Assembly: GCF_000381525.1 (NCBI RefSeq)
Contig: NZ_KB906628.1
Coordinates: 1-32,388, forward strand
Length of the DNA: 32,388 nucleotides
From: Peptostreptococcus anaerobius VPI 4330 = DSM 2949
GTDB taxonomy: Bacteria; Bacillota; Clostridia; Peptostreptococcales; Peptostreptococcaceae
Direction: 5' to 3'
Below the pieces are notes generated by a model. The model made no database searches, was not told where the DNA came from, and saw only the letters and a list, made by a program, of their open reading frames with translations. The position numbers were made by a program, and so were the translations under genes. This document shows positions 17,149 to 24,879 of this stretch, one piece after another (within the stretch, counting starts at the first letter, position 1; every line of letters begins with the position of its first letter).

Positions 17149-18333
17149 ATGATTTCTCAGGATATGGTTAAGTTAGGAACAGCTAAGTCTGTTATTAGAG
17201 AACTTGCAGGATTTGGTGCTATGAGAGCTAAGGAAATAGGTGCGGAAAACGTATTAGACTTCTCTTTAGGTAACCCATCAGTACCTGCTCCACAGGAAGT
17301 TCAGGACGCTATCGTTGATATAATCAAAAACAATGCTCCAAGAGTATACCATAGTTACTCTTCAGGTGCAGGTCATGACGGTTGTAGAACAGCTATAGCT
17401 GACGACCTTAACAAGAGATTCGGAACAAAATATACAAAGGACAACCTATTAATGACTTGTGGTGCTGCTGCATCTCTAAACATTACATTAAAGGCTTTAA
17501 TAGCATCTCCAGAAGATGAAGTAATGGTTCTTGCCCCATTCTTCCCAGAATATACAGTATTTATTAATGGACAGGGAGGAAAGCAGGTTCTAGTTCCTTG
17601 TAAAGATGATATGCAGCTAAACGTAGAAGGTGTTAAGGAAGCTCTTACTCCAAATACTAAGGCTATAATAGTTAACTCTCCTAATAACCCATCAGGTGTT
17701 GTTTATACATTAGATGAAATGAAGGCTCTAGCTGAATTACTAGAAGCTAAGGAAAAAGAATATGGTCATCCAATATACATTATAGCTGATGAGCCATATA
17801 GAGAATTAGTTCTTATAGATGGACTTGAAGTTCCATTTATACCAAACCTATATAAGAATACAGTTATATGCTATTCTTGGTCTAAGTCACTATCACTTCC
17901 TGGTGAAAGAATTGGTTATATACTAGTTCCAAGTGAAGTAGATGATGAAATGCTTATGGCTGCTGTTGGTGGAGCTGCAAGAGTACTTGGTTACGTTTGT
18001 GCACCAACTCTATTCCAGATGGTAGTTGAAAGATGTGTTGGTATAGAACCAAACCTTGATGTATACAAGAAGAACAGAGACCTTCTATATGATGGACTTA
18101 TCAAACTTGGATACAATGTTGCTAAGCCAGCTGGTGCATTCTACTTATTCATAGAAGCTCCAGATGGAGATTCTGAAAAGTTCTCTGAAAAGGCTAAGGC
18201 ACACGACATGCTAGTAGTACCTGGAACAGGATTCGGTTCAAAGGCTCATATGAGATTATCTTACTGTGTTGAAACTGAAAAGTGTGAAAAGTCACTTGCA
18301 GTATTTGAAGAACTAATGAAAGAATACAAGTAA
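17149..18333 (+). CDS. Pyridoxal-phosphate aminotransferase, class I/II
   Basis: A 394-residue cytoplasmic fold-type I enzyme. Key segments are the N-terminal FSLGNPSVPAP, TCGAAASLN (phosphate region), VNSPNNPSGVVY, IADEPYREL, and the PLP lysine K246 in SWSKSLSLPGERIGY, with the carboxylate-binding arginine in HMRLSYCVE near the end. It should convert the amino acid to its 2-oxo acid, the first step of the block. AGGAGGT lies seven bases before the ATG. Substrate choice (leucine, aromatic or other) is not readable with confidence. Confidence 0.9.
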   Translation: MISQDMVKLGTAKSVIRELAGFGAMRAKEIGAENVLDFSLGNPSVPAPQEVQDAIVDIIKNNAPRVYHSYSSGAGHDGCRTAIADDLNKRFGTKYTKDNLLMTCGAAASLNITLKALIASPEDEVMVLAPFFPEYTVFINGQGGKQVLVPCKDDMQLNVEGVKEALTPNTKAIIVNSPNNPSGVVYTLDEMKALAELLEAKEKEYGHPIYIIADEPYRELVLIDGLEVPFIPNLYKNTVICYSWSKSLSLPGERIGYILVPSEVDDEMLMAAVGGAARVLGYVCAPTLFQMVVERCVGIEPNLDVYKKNRDLLYDGLIKLGYNVAKPAGAFYLFIEAPDGDSEKFSEKAKAHDMLVVPGTGFGSKAHMRLSYCVETEKCEKSLAVFEELMKEYK

Positions 18334-18356
18334 GATATTTAAAACTTATAAACTCG

Positions 18357-18503
18357 CCGATTCGATCATCGAACTTTATCTATACTATACGTTCTCTTAT
18401 AGGTAATAGGTAGAGTCTATGTTCAATTATTAAACTTCATAGATCTATCCTTATCATAAGTCGAGGTATAGATCGGGAAAAACACCGGTTTTCCGGTGTT
18501 TTT
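18357..18503 (+). ncRNA. Candidate structured RNA ending in an intrinsic terminator
   Basis: Successive nested arms can pair: CCGA (18357-18360) with TCGG (18473-18476); a small hairpin TTCG/CGAA (18361-18373); ATCTATAC (18378-18385) with GTATAGAT (18466-18473; its last base is also claimed by the outer arm); CTTAT (18396-18400) with ATAAG (18456-18460); GGTAG (18409-18413) with CTATCC (18445-18450, one bulge); TCTATG (18416-18421) with CATAGA (18438-18443). A perfect terminator follows. The gene-free 256-base gap between aminotransferase and EamA exporter thus holds either an independent small RNA, a 3' UTR RNA, or a leader of the exporter gene. No known family was recognised; a 6S-like rod cannot be excluded. 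Confidence 0.45.
18478..18503 (+). terminator. Strong intrinsic terminator
   Basis: AAAAACACCGG (18478-18488), a TTTT loop, then CCGGTGTTTTT (18493-18503) and more T: an 11-bp perfect stem with built-in A and T tracts, able to work in both directions. Confidence 0.92.
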
Positions 18504-18589
18504 CTTTTTAAAGAAAAACAGGCTGGATATAGATTTTATAATTAAAACAAGCTATAATAAAAATGTAAAGTAAATTTTTAGGAGGATTT

Positions 18590-19468
18590 ATGTTTTTAGG
18601 AGAACTTACAGCTCTAGCGGCATCATTTTGTTGGACGATTAGTAGTAGTATTGTAGAGAGGAAAGGAAAATCATTTTCTGCCGTTTCAATGAATTTTGCG
18701 AGACAGGTGACGGCCTTAGTAACTATAGGATTATTAGTAGTATTATTTAATGGCATAGGAGCTATTGGAAACGTAGGATTCAACAACTTGTTTTTTCTAG
18801 CAATGTCTGGTTTGATAGGATTCTCACTAGGAGATTCTTTTTTAATGAGCGCATTTACACGAATTGGAGCTCAATTGACCTTGTTGATATTTTCCATATC
18901 ACCTGTTTTAGCGGCTATTTTGGGTAGGATCTTGTTTGCTGAAAGGTTGAGTAGTAAAAGTATATTTGGAATGTTAATTGTTATTTTTGCTATAATGCTT
19001 GTAATAGCAAAGGGTGGCAATTCAAATATGAAGGTAAAAGGAGACCCTAGGGGCTTGGTTTTTGCATTCTTGGCATCTATTGGACAGGCGCTAGGGGTCA
19101 TATTAAGTAAAGCAGGATTAGGTGATGTACCACCACTTGCAGCTACAGAGATAAGATTACTTGGTGGACTTATAGGTATAGTCATAATATGCAGTCTAGG
19201 CAGGAAATGGATGGATGTAAGAAGGATATTTACAAGTAGGCAGGGTTTAACTGTCAACTTTGGTAATGCCATTATTGGTACGACTATGGGGGTTGTGTTA
19301 TCTATGTTCGCTATAAAGTACACTAAGGTTGCAATAGCGTCTACACTTATGGCTATGTCACCAATAATGATAATACCAGTGAGTAGGTTTTATTTTAAGG
19401 AAAATATTACTAAGGTTGAGATATTTGGAGCCGTATTATCAGTTATAGGAGTTGCCTTGTTAGTTTAG
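18590..19468 (+). CDS. EamA/DMT-superfamily transporter
   Basis: A 292-residue inner-membrane protein with ten hydrophobic segments forming two EamA repeats (about 1-140 and 150-292). The first repeat starts MFLGELTALAASFCWTISS, and each repeat ends with a segment of the type GAVLSVIGVALLV. Members export or import amino acids, metabolites or drugs; the substrate is not predictable. AGGAGGA lies six bases before the ATG. It is preceded by a strong terminator at 18478-18503 and followed by one at 19589-19651, so it is monocistronic. Nearness to the fermentation block is suggestive only. Confidence 0.85.
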   Translation: MFLGELTALAASFCWTISSSIVERKGKSFSAVSMNFARQVTALVTIGLLVVLFNGIGAIGNVGFNNLFFLAMSGLIGFSLGDSFLMSAFTRIGAQLTLLIFSISPVLAAILGRILFAERLSSKSIFGMLIVIFAIMLVIAKGGNSNMKVKGDPRGLVFAFLASIGQALGVILSKAGLGDVPPLAATEIRLLGGLIGIVIICSLGRKWMDVRRIFTSRQGLTVNFGNAIIGTTMGVVLSMFAIKYTKVAIASTLMAMSPIMIIPVSRFYFKENITKVEIFGAVLSVIGVALLV

Positions 19469-19588
19469 ACATAGACCATGTATTATCAGTTTAAATATAT
19501 GGCATGTATTGTTAGTTTGGAATAAATATTTAGACAGAAAGATTATTGATGATTAATTCTACTATTAAGTAAATCATTATTTGTATAT

Positions 19589-19651
19589 AAAAGAGCATAT
19601 TAATAGAGGTTTTCAAAATATGGAAATATCGCTATTAATATGCTCTTTTTT
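19589..19651 (+). terminator. Terminator with an 18-bp stem
   Basis: Bases 19589-19606 and 19632-19649 are perfectly complementary over 18 bp (core GAGCATATTAATAG), with a 25-nt loop, and the right arm runs into six T. It lies about 120 bases after the EamA stop and just ahead of the pilus locus. The rest of the 19469-19718 gap shows no gene. Confidence 0.8.
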
Positions 19652-19718
19652 GGTTTAAGTTTTATTTATATTGACTATTAATATTTGGATATAATAAGTG
19701 GAAAATAAGGGGGAAAAT

Positions 19719-20957
19719 ATGGATAAGATACTATCTACAATAATACCAGAGACTTATGCAAGAAAAAACCTTGTATTTCCAAAAGAAATTGACAATGACA
19801 GAATTGTTGTCTTAATGGAGAATTATGATCTGGAGAAAATCAGTGATATAAAGAAGTTTTCAAAAAGAAAGGTTGATGTCGTAAAGTCGTCTAAAACTCA
19901 AATAAAAAAGTTGATAGATGATAATTATAGTCTTGATACAAACGAGATTAATGATGAAGTAAATATTCTTATGAACTCAATACTTGAAAATGCAATAAAA
20001 ATGGGAGCTAGCGACATACATATAGAACCCAATTCTAGAGAAGTTAGACTGAGATATAGAGTTAATGGCGACTTGATTTTAATAGACAGGATGGTCTTAG
20101 ATGATCTGCCCAAAATAGCAACACTAATAAAATTAAAGGCCTTGTGTGATATAACAGAAAAAAGATTGCCTCAAGATGGTAGGTTCAGGTACGAAGAGGG
20201 CACTTACAAGGTGGACATAAGGCTGAGTACACTACCTACAGTTTATGGAGAAAAATTAGTTCTAAGGCTATTGGACCACAATAAATTTATCAAGACCAAG
20301 GAAGAACTAGGTTTTTCCAAAAATGCCATCAAAAAAATAGACTCTATTATGAAAAGGCGGTGTGGGATATTAATTGTGGCTGGTGCAACAGGAAGTGGTA
20401 AATCATCCACTGTCTACTCTCTGTTAAATGGACTAAGAGGACAATCGATTAATATAACTACAATCGAGGACCCTGTTGAGTACAAGCTTGATGGAATAAA
20501 CCAAATTCAGGTTAACAATAAGGCAGGTTTAAGGTTTGACACCGGTTTAAAGTCCATTTTAAGACAGGATCCAGACATTATTGTACTTGGAGAGATAAGG
20601 GACAAGGAAACAGCAGATTTGGCGATTAGGTCTGCAATTACAGGGCATTTTGTAATAACTACACTGCACACTAACGATGCGATATCGACCATATCTAGAC
20701 TAAAGGATATGGGGATTGAACCCTACATGATAAACGCTGGTTTAATTGGTGTTATAGCTCAGAGACTAGTTAAGAAAAAACTTATTTACAATGGCTATGA
20801 GGGTGAAGAGAGGACATTGATATATGAAATTGTTGAAATAGGTCAAAAAATCAAAGATGGTATAAAGGCTGGTTATGACGATATAAGCCTAAGAAAAATT
20901 GCAATTGAAAATGGGATGATTACATATGAGGATTCTATCAAGGAAAAAAATAAATAG
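19719..20957 (+). CDS. pilB: Type IV pilus / type II secretion assembly ATPase (PilB/GspE-like)
   Basis: A 412-residue cytoplasmic ATPase that would power pilin assembly. The Walker A motif GATGSGKSS starts at residue 222; the Asp box IEDPVEYKL, Walker B LGEIRDKE and His box TTLHTND follow. The N2 domain is seen in ASDIHIEP and LPQDGRFR. It is shorter than usual PilB (about 550 residues): the N-terminal region is reduced, and the tetracysteine zinc motif normally found between AQRLV and the C-terminal helix is absent, as in ComGA. The ATG at 19719 is used because AAGGGGG lies five bases upstream; a GTG at 19698 lacks such a site. A TATAAT at 19690 may be the -10. The gene overlaps pilC by 32 bases. 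Confidence 0.9.
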   Translation: MDKILSTIIPETYARKNLVFPKEIDNDRIVVLMENYDLEKISDIKKFSKRKVDVVKSSKTQIKKLIDDNYSLDTNEINDEVNILMNSILENAIKMGASDIHIEPNSREVRLRYRVNGDLILIDRMVLDDLPKIATLIKLKALCDITEKRLPQDGRFRYEEGTYKVDIRLSTLPTVYGEKLVLRLLDHNKFIKTKEELGFSKNAIKKIDSIMKRRCGILIVAGATGSGKSSTVYSLLNGLRGQSINITTIEDPVEYKLDGINQIQVNNKAGLRFDTGLKSILRQDPDIIVLGEIRDKETADLAIRSAITGHFVITTLHTNDAISTISRLKDMGIEPYMINAGLIGVIAQRLVKKKLIYNGYEGEERTLIYEIVEIGQKIKDGIKAGYDDISLRKIAIENGMITYEDSIKEKNK

Positions 20958-21975
20958 TAAAGAATTGAAAGTAATATCTAGTCAGTTATCAAGTATGTTG
21001 GGTTCAGGGTGCGATATAATCACCTGTTTAGAAATATTGATAACATCATCATCAAGAACGGTTGAAGAGGGTGTTAAAAGGACTCTTAGGTCTATAAAAA
21101 ACGGTAAAACTTTGGCTGAATCATTTGCCTTATCAACTTATTTTACGAATTTTTTTGTTAATATGGTCAGGGCAGGTGAGATAAGTGGAAAAATAGACTA
21201 TGTATTTAATAGGATGTCATTTTATTATGAGAGGCAGACCAAGTTAAGATCTAAGATTATTGGAGCCTGTCTTTATCCTATAATTTTACTAGTAGTTTCC
21301 ATATTTTCTTTTGTCTTTATGCTTGTCTACGTTGTTCCTAACTTTGAACAGGCATTTGAATCCTATGACGGTATAAATATGGAAAGTATATTTATATTTA
21401 AACTATCAAGGTTCATAAGAGAATACTATTTACTTTTATTAATTTTATTAACTATAGGCATAATTTATTTGATAAAGAGTATTAGCAGTAGTGGTGAAAT
21501 AAAAAACTATATTGATAGGTTGCTTTTTAAGCTTCCAAGAATAAGTAAGATAAATCAGATTTATATATGCGACCAATTTTCCAGAGCTTTATCTATACTT
21601 ATAGCTAGCGGTGTCAACATAGAAGACTCTATTGATATAGCCACTAATACACTTGAGTCTAAGTATTTTCATACCAAGATGAACCTAGCTAAGTCATACA
21701 TAGAGCTGGGGAGTCCGGTGAGCAAGGCCCTTGCAAAAACAGGGATTTTTCCTCAAGTATTTATATCTATGATGTTGGCTGGAGAAGAGTCTGGGTCATT
21801 TGATAGTAGTTTGGTTTCTATTAGTAAATACTATGAACAAGAATTGGATAGAGAACTTGAAAATGCAACAAGACTAATAGAACCGATTATGTTAGTAGTT
21901 ATGGGGATAATGATTGGTAGTGTCTTGATATCAATCCTTAGACCTATGTTTGAGATGATATCTTCCATATCCTAG
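20926..21975 (+). CDS. pilC: Type IV pilus inner-membrane platform protein (PilC/GspF-like)
   Basis: A 349-residue polytopic protein with two T2SSF domains (about 10-130 and 210-330), each preceding membrane segments. Characteristic pieces are LSSMLGSGCDIITCLEIL at the start, FVNMVRAGEISGKIDYVF, and in the second repeat DQFSRALSILIASGVNIEDSIDIA and MMLAGEESGSFD. Three hydrophobic segments are visible near 112-135, 160-180 and 320-343. The start lies inside the 3' end of pilB, with a GGGATGATTAC site, so translation is probably coupled. It would connect the ATPase to pilin in the membrane. Confidence 0.9.
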   Translation: MRILSRKKINSKELKVISSQLSSMLGSGCDIITCLEILITSSSRTVEEGVKRTLRSIKNGKTLAESFALSTYFTNFFVNMVRAGEISGKIDYVFNRMSFYYERQTKLRSKIIGACLYPIILLVVSIFSFVFMLVYVVPNFEQAFESYDGINMESIFIFKLSRFIREYYLLLLILLTIGIIYLIKSISSSGEIKNYIDRLLFKLPRISKINQIYICDQFSRALSILIASGVNIEDSIDIATNTLESKYFHTKMNLAKSYIELGSPVSKALAKTGIFPQVFISMMLAGEESGSFDSSLVSISKYYEQELDRELENATRLIEPIMLVVMGIMIGSVLISILRPMFEMISSIS

Positions 21976-22016
21976 GAAGTTGGTTAAATATTATTATTTT
22001 AGATTGGAGGAGTATA

Positions 22017-22505
22017 GTGTTGTTTACTAAGGAAAATTGCATTAATCGAAACTTTAACTTTAAATTAGGAGAAAAAAATAATCGAAAATTATATTCTCAA
22101 GAATTAGCAAAAAACGCTGGAACTAATAATTATACTAATGATAAGAAAAAACCTGGATTTACACTGATTGAGATGATAATTGTTATTAGTATAATAGGGA
22201 TATTAGCGGGTATAGTAGCTATTAGCTTTGGAGATGCACAGAAAAAGGCAAAATTAAATGCTGACTATGCAAATGCATCTAACCTAGCAATGGCTGCATA
22301 TATGTCTTTGGGAGATGGTAAGTCAGAGACAGATTCTAAGGATCCTAAAAAGTTAAAGGACTCTAAATATATTCAAACTGTACCAAAACCACAATCTTTA
22401 AGTGGTGACTATGAGATTGTAATCGATAAGGGAGAAGTTACTGTAAAAGTTGACAAATCCATTTTTTATCCAAAACCAGACGCAAGTTCTGCTGAAAATC
22501 AGTAG
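22017..22505 (+). CDS. Type IV prepilin with unusually long leader
   Basis: A 162-residue prepilin. The class III signal G^FTLIEMIIVISIIGILAG is unmistakable, with cleavage after G47 and the essential Glu at +5. The leader before it is 47 residues, lysine- and asparagine-rich; usual leaders are about 6-20. GTG at 22017 is the start because GGAGG lies six bases upstream, and no later in-frame start with a ribosome site was found. The mature part (about 115 residues) has the N-terminal helix, a short globular domain with charged repeats (KSETDSKDPKKLKDSK) and no cysteine pair. As the only pilin in the locus it is probably the main subunit. Confidence 0.88.
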   Translation: MLFTKENCINRNFNFKLGEKNNRKLYSQELAKNAGTNNYTNDKKKPGFTLIEMIIVISIIGILAGIVAISFGDAQKKAKLNADYANASNLAMAAYMSLGDGKSETDSKDPKKLKDSKYIQTVPKPQSLSGDYEIVIDKGEVTVKVDKSIFYPKPDASSAENQ

Positions 22506-22508
22506 CAA

Positions 22509-22637
22509 TTAAAATAAGTGGTACTTAAAATAAGTAATACTTAAAATAGGTAGATCATAAGCGGTAATTTAACTAAATAAATCTTAAGCGCCGCAAAAGC
22601 TAAGTAAATCATAAGTGATACTTAGAATAGGTGGGCT
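22509..22637. repeat. Degenerate 16-bp tandem repeats between pilin and pilM-pilN genes
   Basis: Three adjoining 16-bp units, TTAAAATAAGTGGTAC (22509-22524), TTAAAATAAGTAATAC (22525-22540) and TTAAAATAGGTAGATC (22541-22556), are followed after a diverged stretch by two weaker copies: AATCATAAGTGATAC (22607-22621) and TTAGAATAGGTGGGCT (22622-22637). They fill most of the 151-base gap ahead of the next ribosome site. Function unknown. Confidence 0.7.
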
Positions 22638-22656
22638 TAGACAAGGAGGTTCTATA

Positions 22657-24153
22657 ATGGACAGGAAAAAACTTAAAAAATTATATTTATTATTTGAAAC
22701 CAATGGATATAGGATAATAGAAATGGAAGGTAAGAATAAGTTTTGTAAGGGAATTTTCTGTCCTTATAGATTCCTTGATATAGGAGGTAACTTCGACAAG
22801 CAGATCTCATATGAAATTGGGAAAAATATAAAAAGCAGTATTGAAAACTTAAAAGATATAGAGAGTGTAACCTTTGTATGTCAGGGGCTTGGAGAAATTT
22901 GTAAGGAGATAGATGTCCCTGTTAAGGCTAAAAGGAGGGAGATACTCGAAATTATAAACTTTGAAATGCAGCAATTTTATAATATCTATACAGAAGACTA
23001 TAAGATATCATATAAGGATAAAAATTTAGGTCTTGATAAAAAAATAGGAAGGGACTTAGATGAGTTAGATCACCAAATTAAAAAAATTAATATTACCCTA
23101 TTCCCTAAAGCACTTATAAAATTTATGAAGGATATAGCGGAATTTATAGGACTAAAAATCGATGAAATAATACTCGACTTGGATCTTATAGAGGCATATA
23201 TAGGAGGTATTTCAGCTAATGAAGACAAGTATTCAATTTTAGAAGCAAGGGAAAGAGATATAGTTTTAGCTGTGGTTGAAAATTTCAATATAGTAAAGTC
23301 GCTAGTAATAACAGAGGAAATAGATGATAACTTACTTAGATTTCTTGAAGAAAATGGATGTATTAAGTTAATAGGAGATATTCAAAATCATCTTATTGGA
23401 AATTTAAAAAATCTAAAAATATCAGATGTCACAGATACCTCAGTTCAAGACTTGTTAGAGATATATGTTAGTAAGAAAGATGTAAATAGAAAAAAGTTTT
23501 TATCAGATTTAATTTTTATAAATAAATATAAAAATACTAGTATATATAGGGGAGATAAAGAAGTCTTGCCTTATCAAGCCATAGCAATTAACATAATTTT
23601 CATTGCCCTATTTATAGTACTACTTACGTCATTTTTAAACTACAATAGACTCCAAACTAGTTTATCAGAACTGGATAATATAGAGAAAAATAAGCTAATA
23701 AAAACATCAAAAGATGATATATATTCAGGTAAGTCTAAAGAAAATATTTACGGTGTAGATTTTGAAAAACTAGAGTCTATTATATCAATTTTAGGTGATA
23801 GGATCATATCACTAAACTCAAGTAAGGACGAAACTGAAATAGAGTTTAGGGTAGGTAGTAAAAAAGAACTAGACACTATAGTGTCTAATAAAGAATTTAA
23901 ATCAGCTATATTAGTATCGGTATATGAAAAAGAGGATAAGTTACAGATAGAAGAAAGGGTAGTGGTTGAAGAAAAGGAAAACCCTGAAGAAAAGCAAAAC
24001 CCTGAAGAAAAGCAAAATCCTGAAAATGCTGACGGTGAAAACAAGGAAGAGAATGAAAATACTCTTAAAAAAGAAAAAACAGTCAAAAGAGAAAAAACAA
24101 TTAAAAAAGAGAAGCTAATAAATTACATCTATGTTAAGGCTAAGTTCAAGTAA
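22657..24153 (+). CDS. Fused PilM-PilN-like pilus assembly protein
   Basis: A 498-residue protein. Residues 1-290 resemble a PilM actin-like domain (LYLLFETNGYRIIEMEG, FNIVKSLVITEEID), though divergent. Residues 309-331 form one membrane segment (IAINIIFIALFIVLL), and residues 332-498 resemble the PilN coiled-coil and distal domain, giving PilM-PilN in one chain. The distal part carries an insertion of acidic repeats (NPEEKQNPEEKQNPE) followed by basic KKEKTVKREKTIKKEK. The ATG at 22657 has AAGGAGG six bases upstream; an in-frame ATG at 22615 has none. Its place between pilin and a PilO-like gene supports the call, while sequence similarity is weak. Confidence 0.7.
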   Translation: MDRKKLKKLYLLFETNGYRIIEMEGKNKFCKGIFCPYRFLDIGGNFDKQISYEIGKNIKSSIENLKDIESVTFVCQGLGEICKEIDVPVKAKRREILEIINFEMQQFYNIYTEDYKISYKDKNLGLDKKIGRDLDELDHQIKKINITLFPKALIKFMKDIAEFIGLKIDEIILDLDLIEAYIGGISANEDKYSILEARERDIVLAVVENFNIVKSLVITEEIDDNLLRFLEENGCIKLIGDIQNHLIGNLKNLKISDVTDTSVQDLLEIYVSKKDVNRKKFLSDLIFINKYKNTSIYRGDKEVLPYQAIAINIIFIALFIVLLTSFLNYNRLQTSLSELDNIEKNKLIKTSKDDIYSGKSKENIYGVDFEKLESIISILGDRIISLNSSKDETEIEFRVGSKKELDTIVSNKEFKSAILVSVYEKEDKLQIEERVVVEEKENPEEKQNPEEKQNPENADGENKEENENTLKKEKTVKREKTIKKEKLINYIYVKAKFK

Positions 24154-24267
24154 TTTAGGAGGATAGGATTTATAAGATTAATACAATACTTAGTGAACAA
24201 TATTAGGCAAGGTAAGGCAAAGTAAGAAAATGCTTAGTTATATAATTATGAATGAGGTGTAGACAAT

Positions 24268-24750
24268 ATGAGTATACTAGGAAAAAATAAAATTGGTGCC
24301 AAAAGTGAAGATAGGACAAGATTTAAAATAAGGTTACTCGCAAAGAATAGGATAAATCAAATTATAGCCCTAATGTTAGCAGTGTTAGTACTTATAAATA
24401 TTTTTCTTGCAAGGCCTATAAAAAATAAGATTCAAGATACGGAAAATATGATCAAGGAAACCCAACTTGCTGATGAAAATCTAGGAGTTAATAACTACTC
24501 TGGAAGGATAAAATATAAAAACCTAGGTGAGGATATAAATTTCTATAAATTAATTTCAAATAATAAGTCTTTATGCAGCATGGAAGTCAAGGAAGTTGAC
24601 AGAAATGTCTTGTATAAACTTAAATTTAATAAAGATAAGTTGGATTTTAAAGACTTTATAATAAACTTAAAAACTTATGGCAAGAGTGTTTGTATCCATA
24701 GGGTGAGTTATGGAGATGGGGTTTATGATATAGAAATATATAAAAAATAG
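24268..24750 (+). CDS. PilO-like pilus alignment protein
   Basis: A 160-residue bitopic membrane protein: a basic cytoplasmic start, one membrane segment (about 32-48, IIALMLAVLVLINIFLA), a short coiled coil (KNKIQDTENMIKETQLADEN) and a small distal domain. This architecture, and the position after PilM-PilN, match PilO, which pairs with PilN to link the platform and pilus. Sequence motifs alone would not identify it. TGAGGTG lies eight bases before the ATG. It is the last gene in the pilus run; no prepilin peptidase or PilT-like retraction ATPase follows. Confidence 0.6.
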   Translation: MSILGKNKIGAKSEDRTRFKIRLLAKNRINQIIALMLAVLVLINIFLARPIKNKIQDTENMIKETQLADENLGVNNYSGRIKYKNLGEDINFYKLISNNKSLCSMEVKEVDRNVLYKLKFNKDKLDFKDFIINLKTYGKSVCIHRVSYGDGVYDIEIYKK

Positions 24751-24879
24751 GACCAGGCAAATTAGGCTGTTCCAAAAATCTAGGTTAGTAGTTGATTTTA
24801 AGCCTTTATTTTGGATAGCGAACTTGCAAGGTCCTTTATTTTACAGTGTTAGAGATTTTTAATCGTCTGACGGATATTT

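Noticed and set aside
19671-19695. TTGACT with TATAAT as pilus promoter
   Set aside because: The -10 is good but the spacing is 13 bases, too short for a standard sigma-A promoter.
22509-22637. CRISPR-like array
   Set aside because: Units are 16 bp, adjoining and degenerate, without spacers of uniform length and without cas genes.
24765-24800. Insertion-sequence tip (GGCTGTTCCAAAAATC) after the PilO-like gene
   Set aside because: It resembles some IS ends, but there is no matching inverted copy and no transposase fragment nearby.
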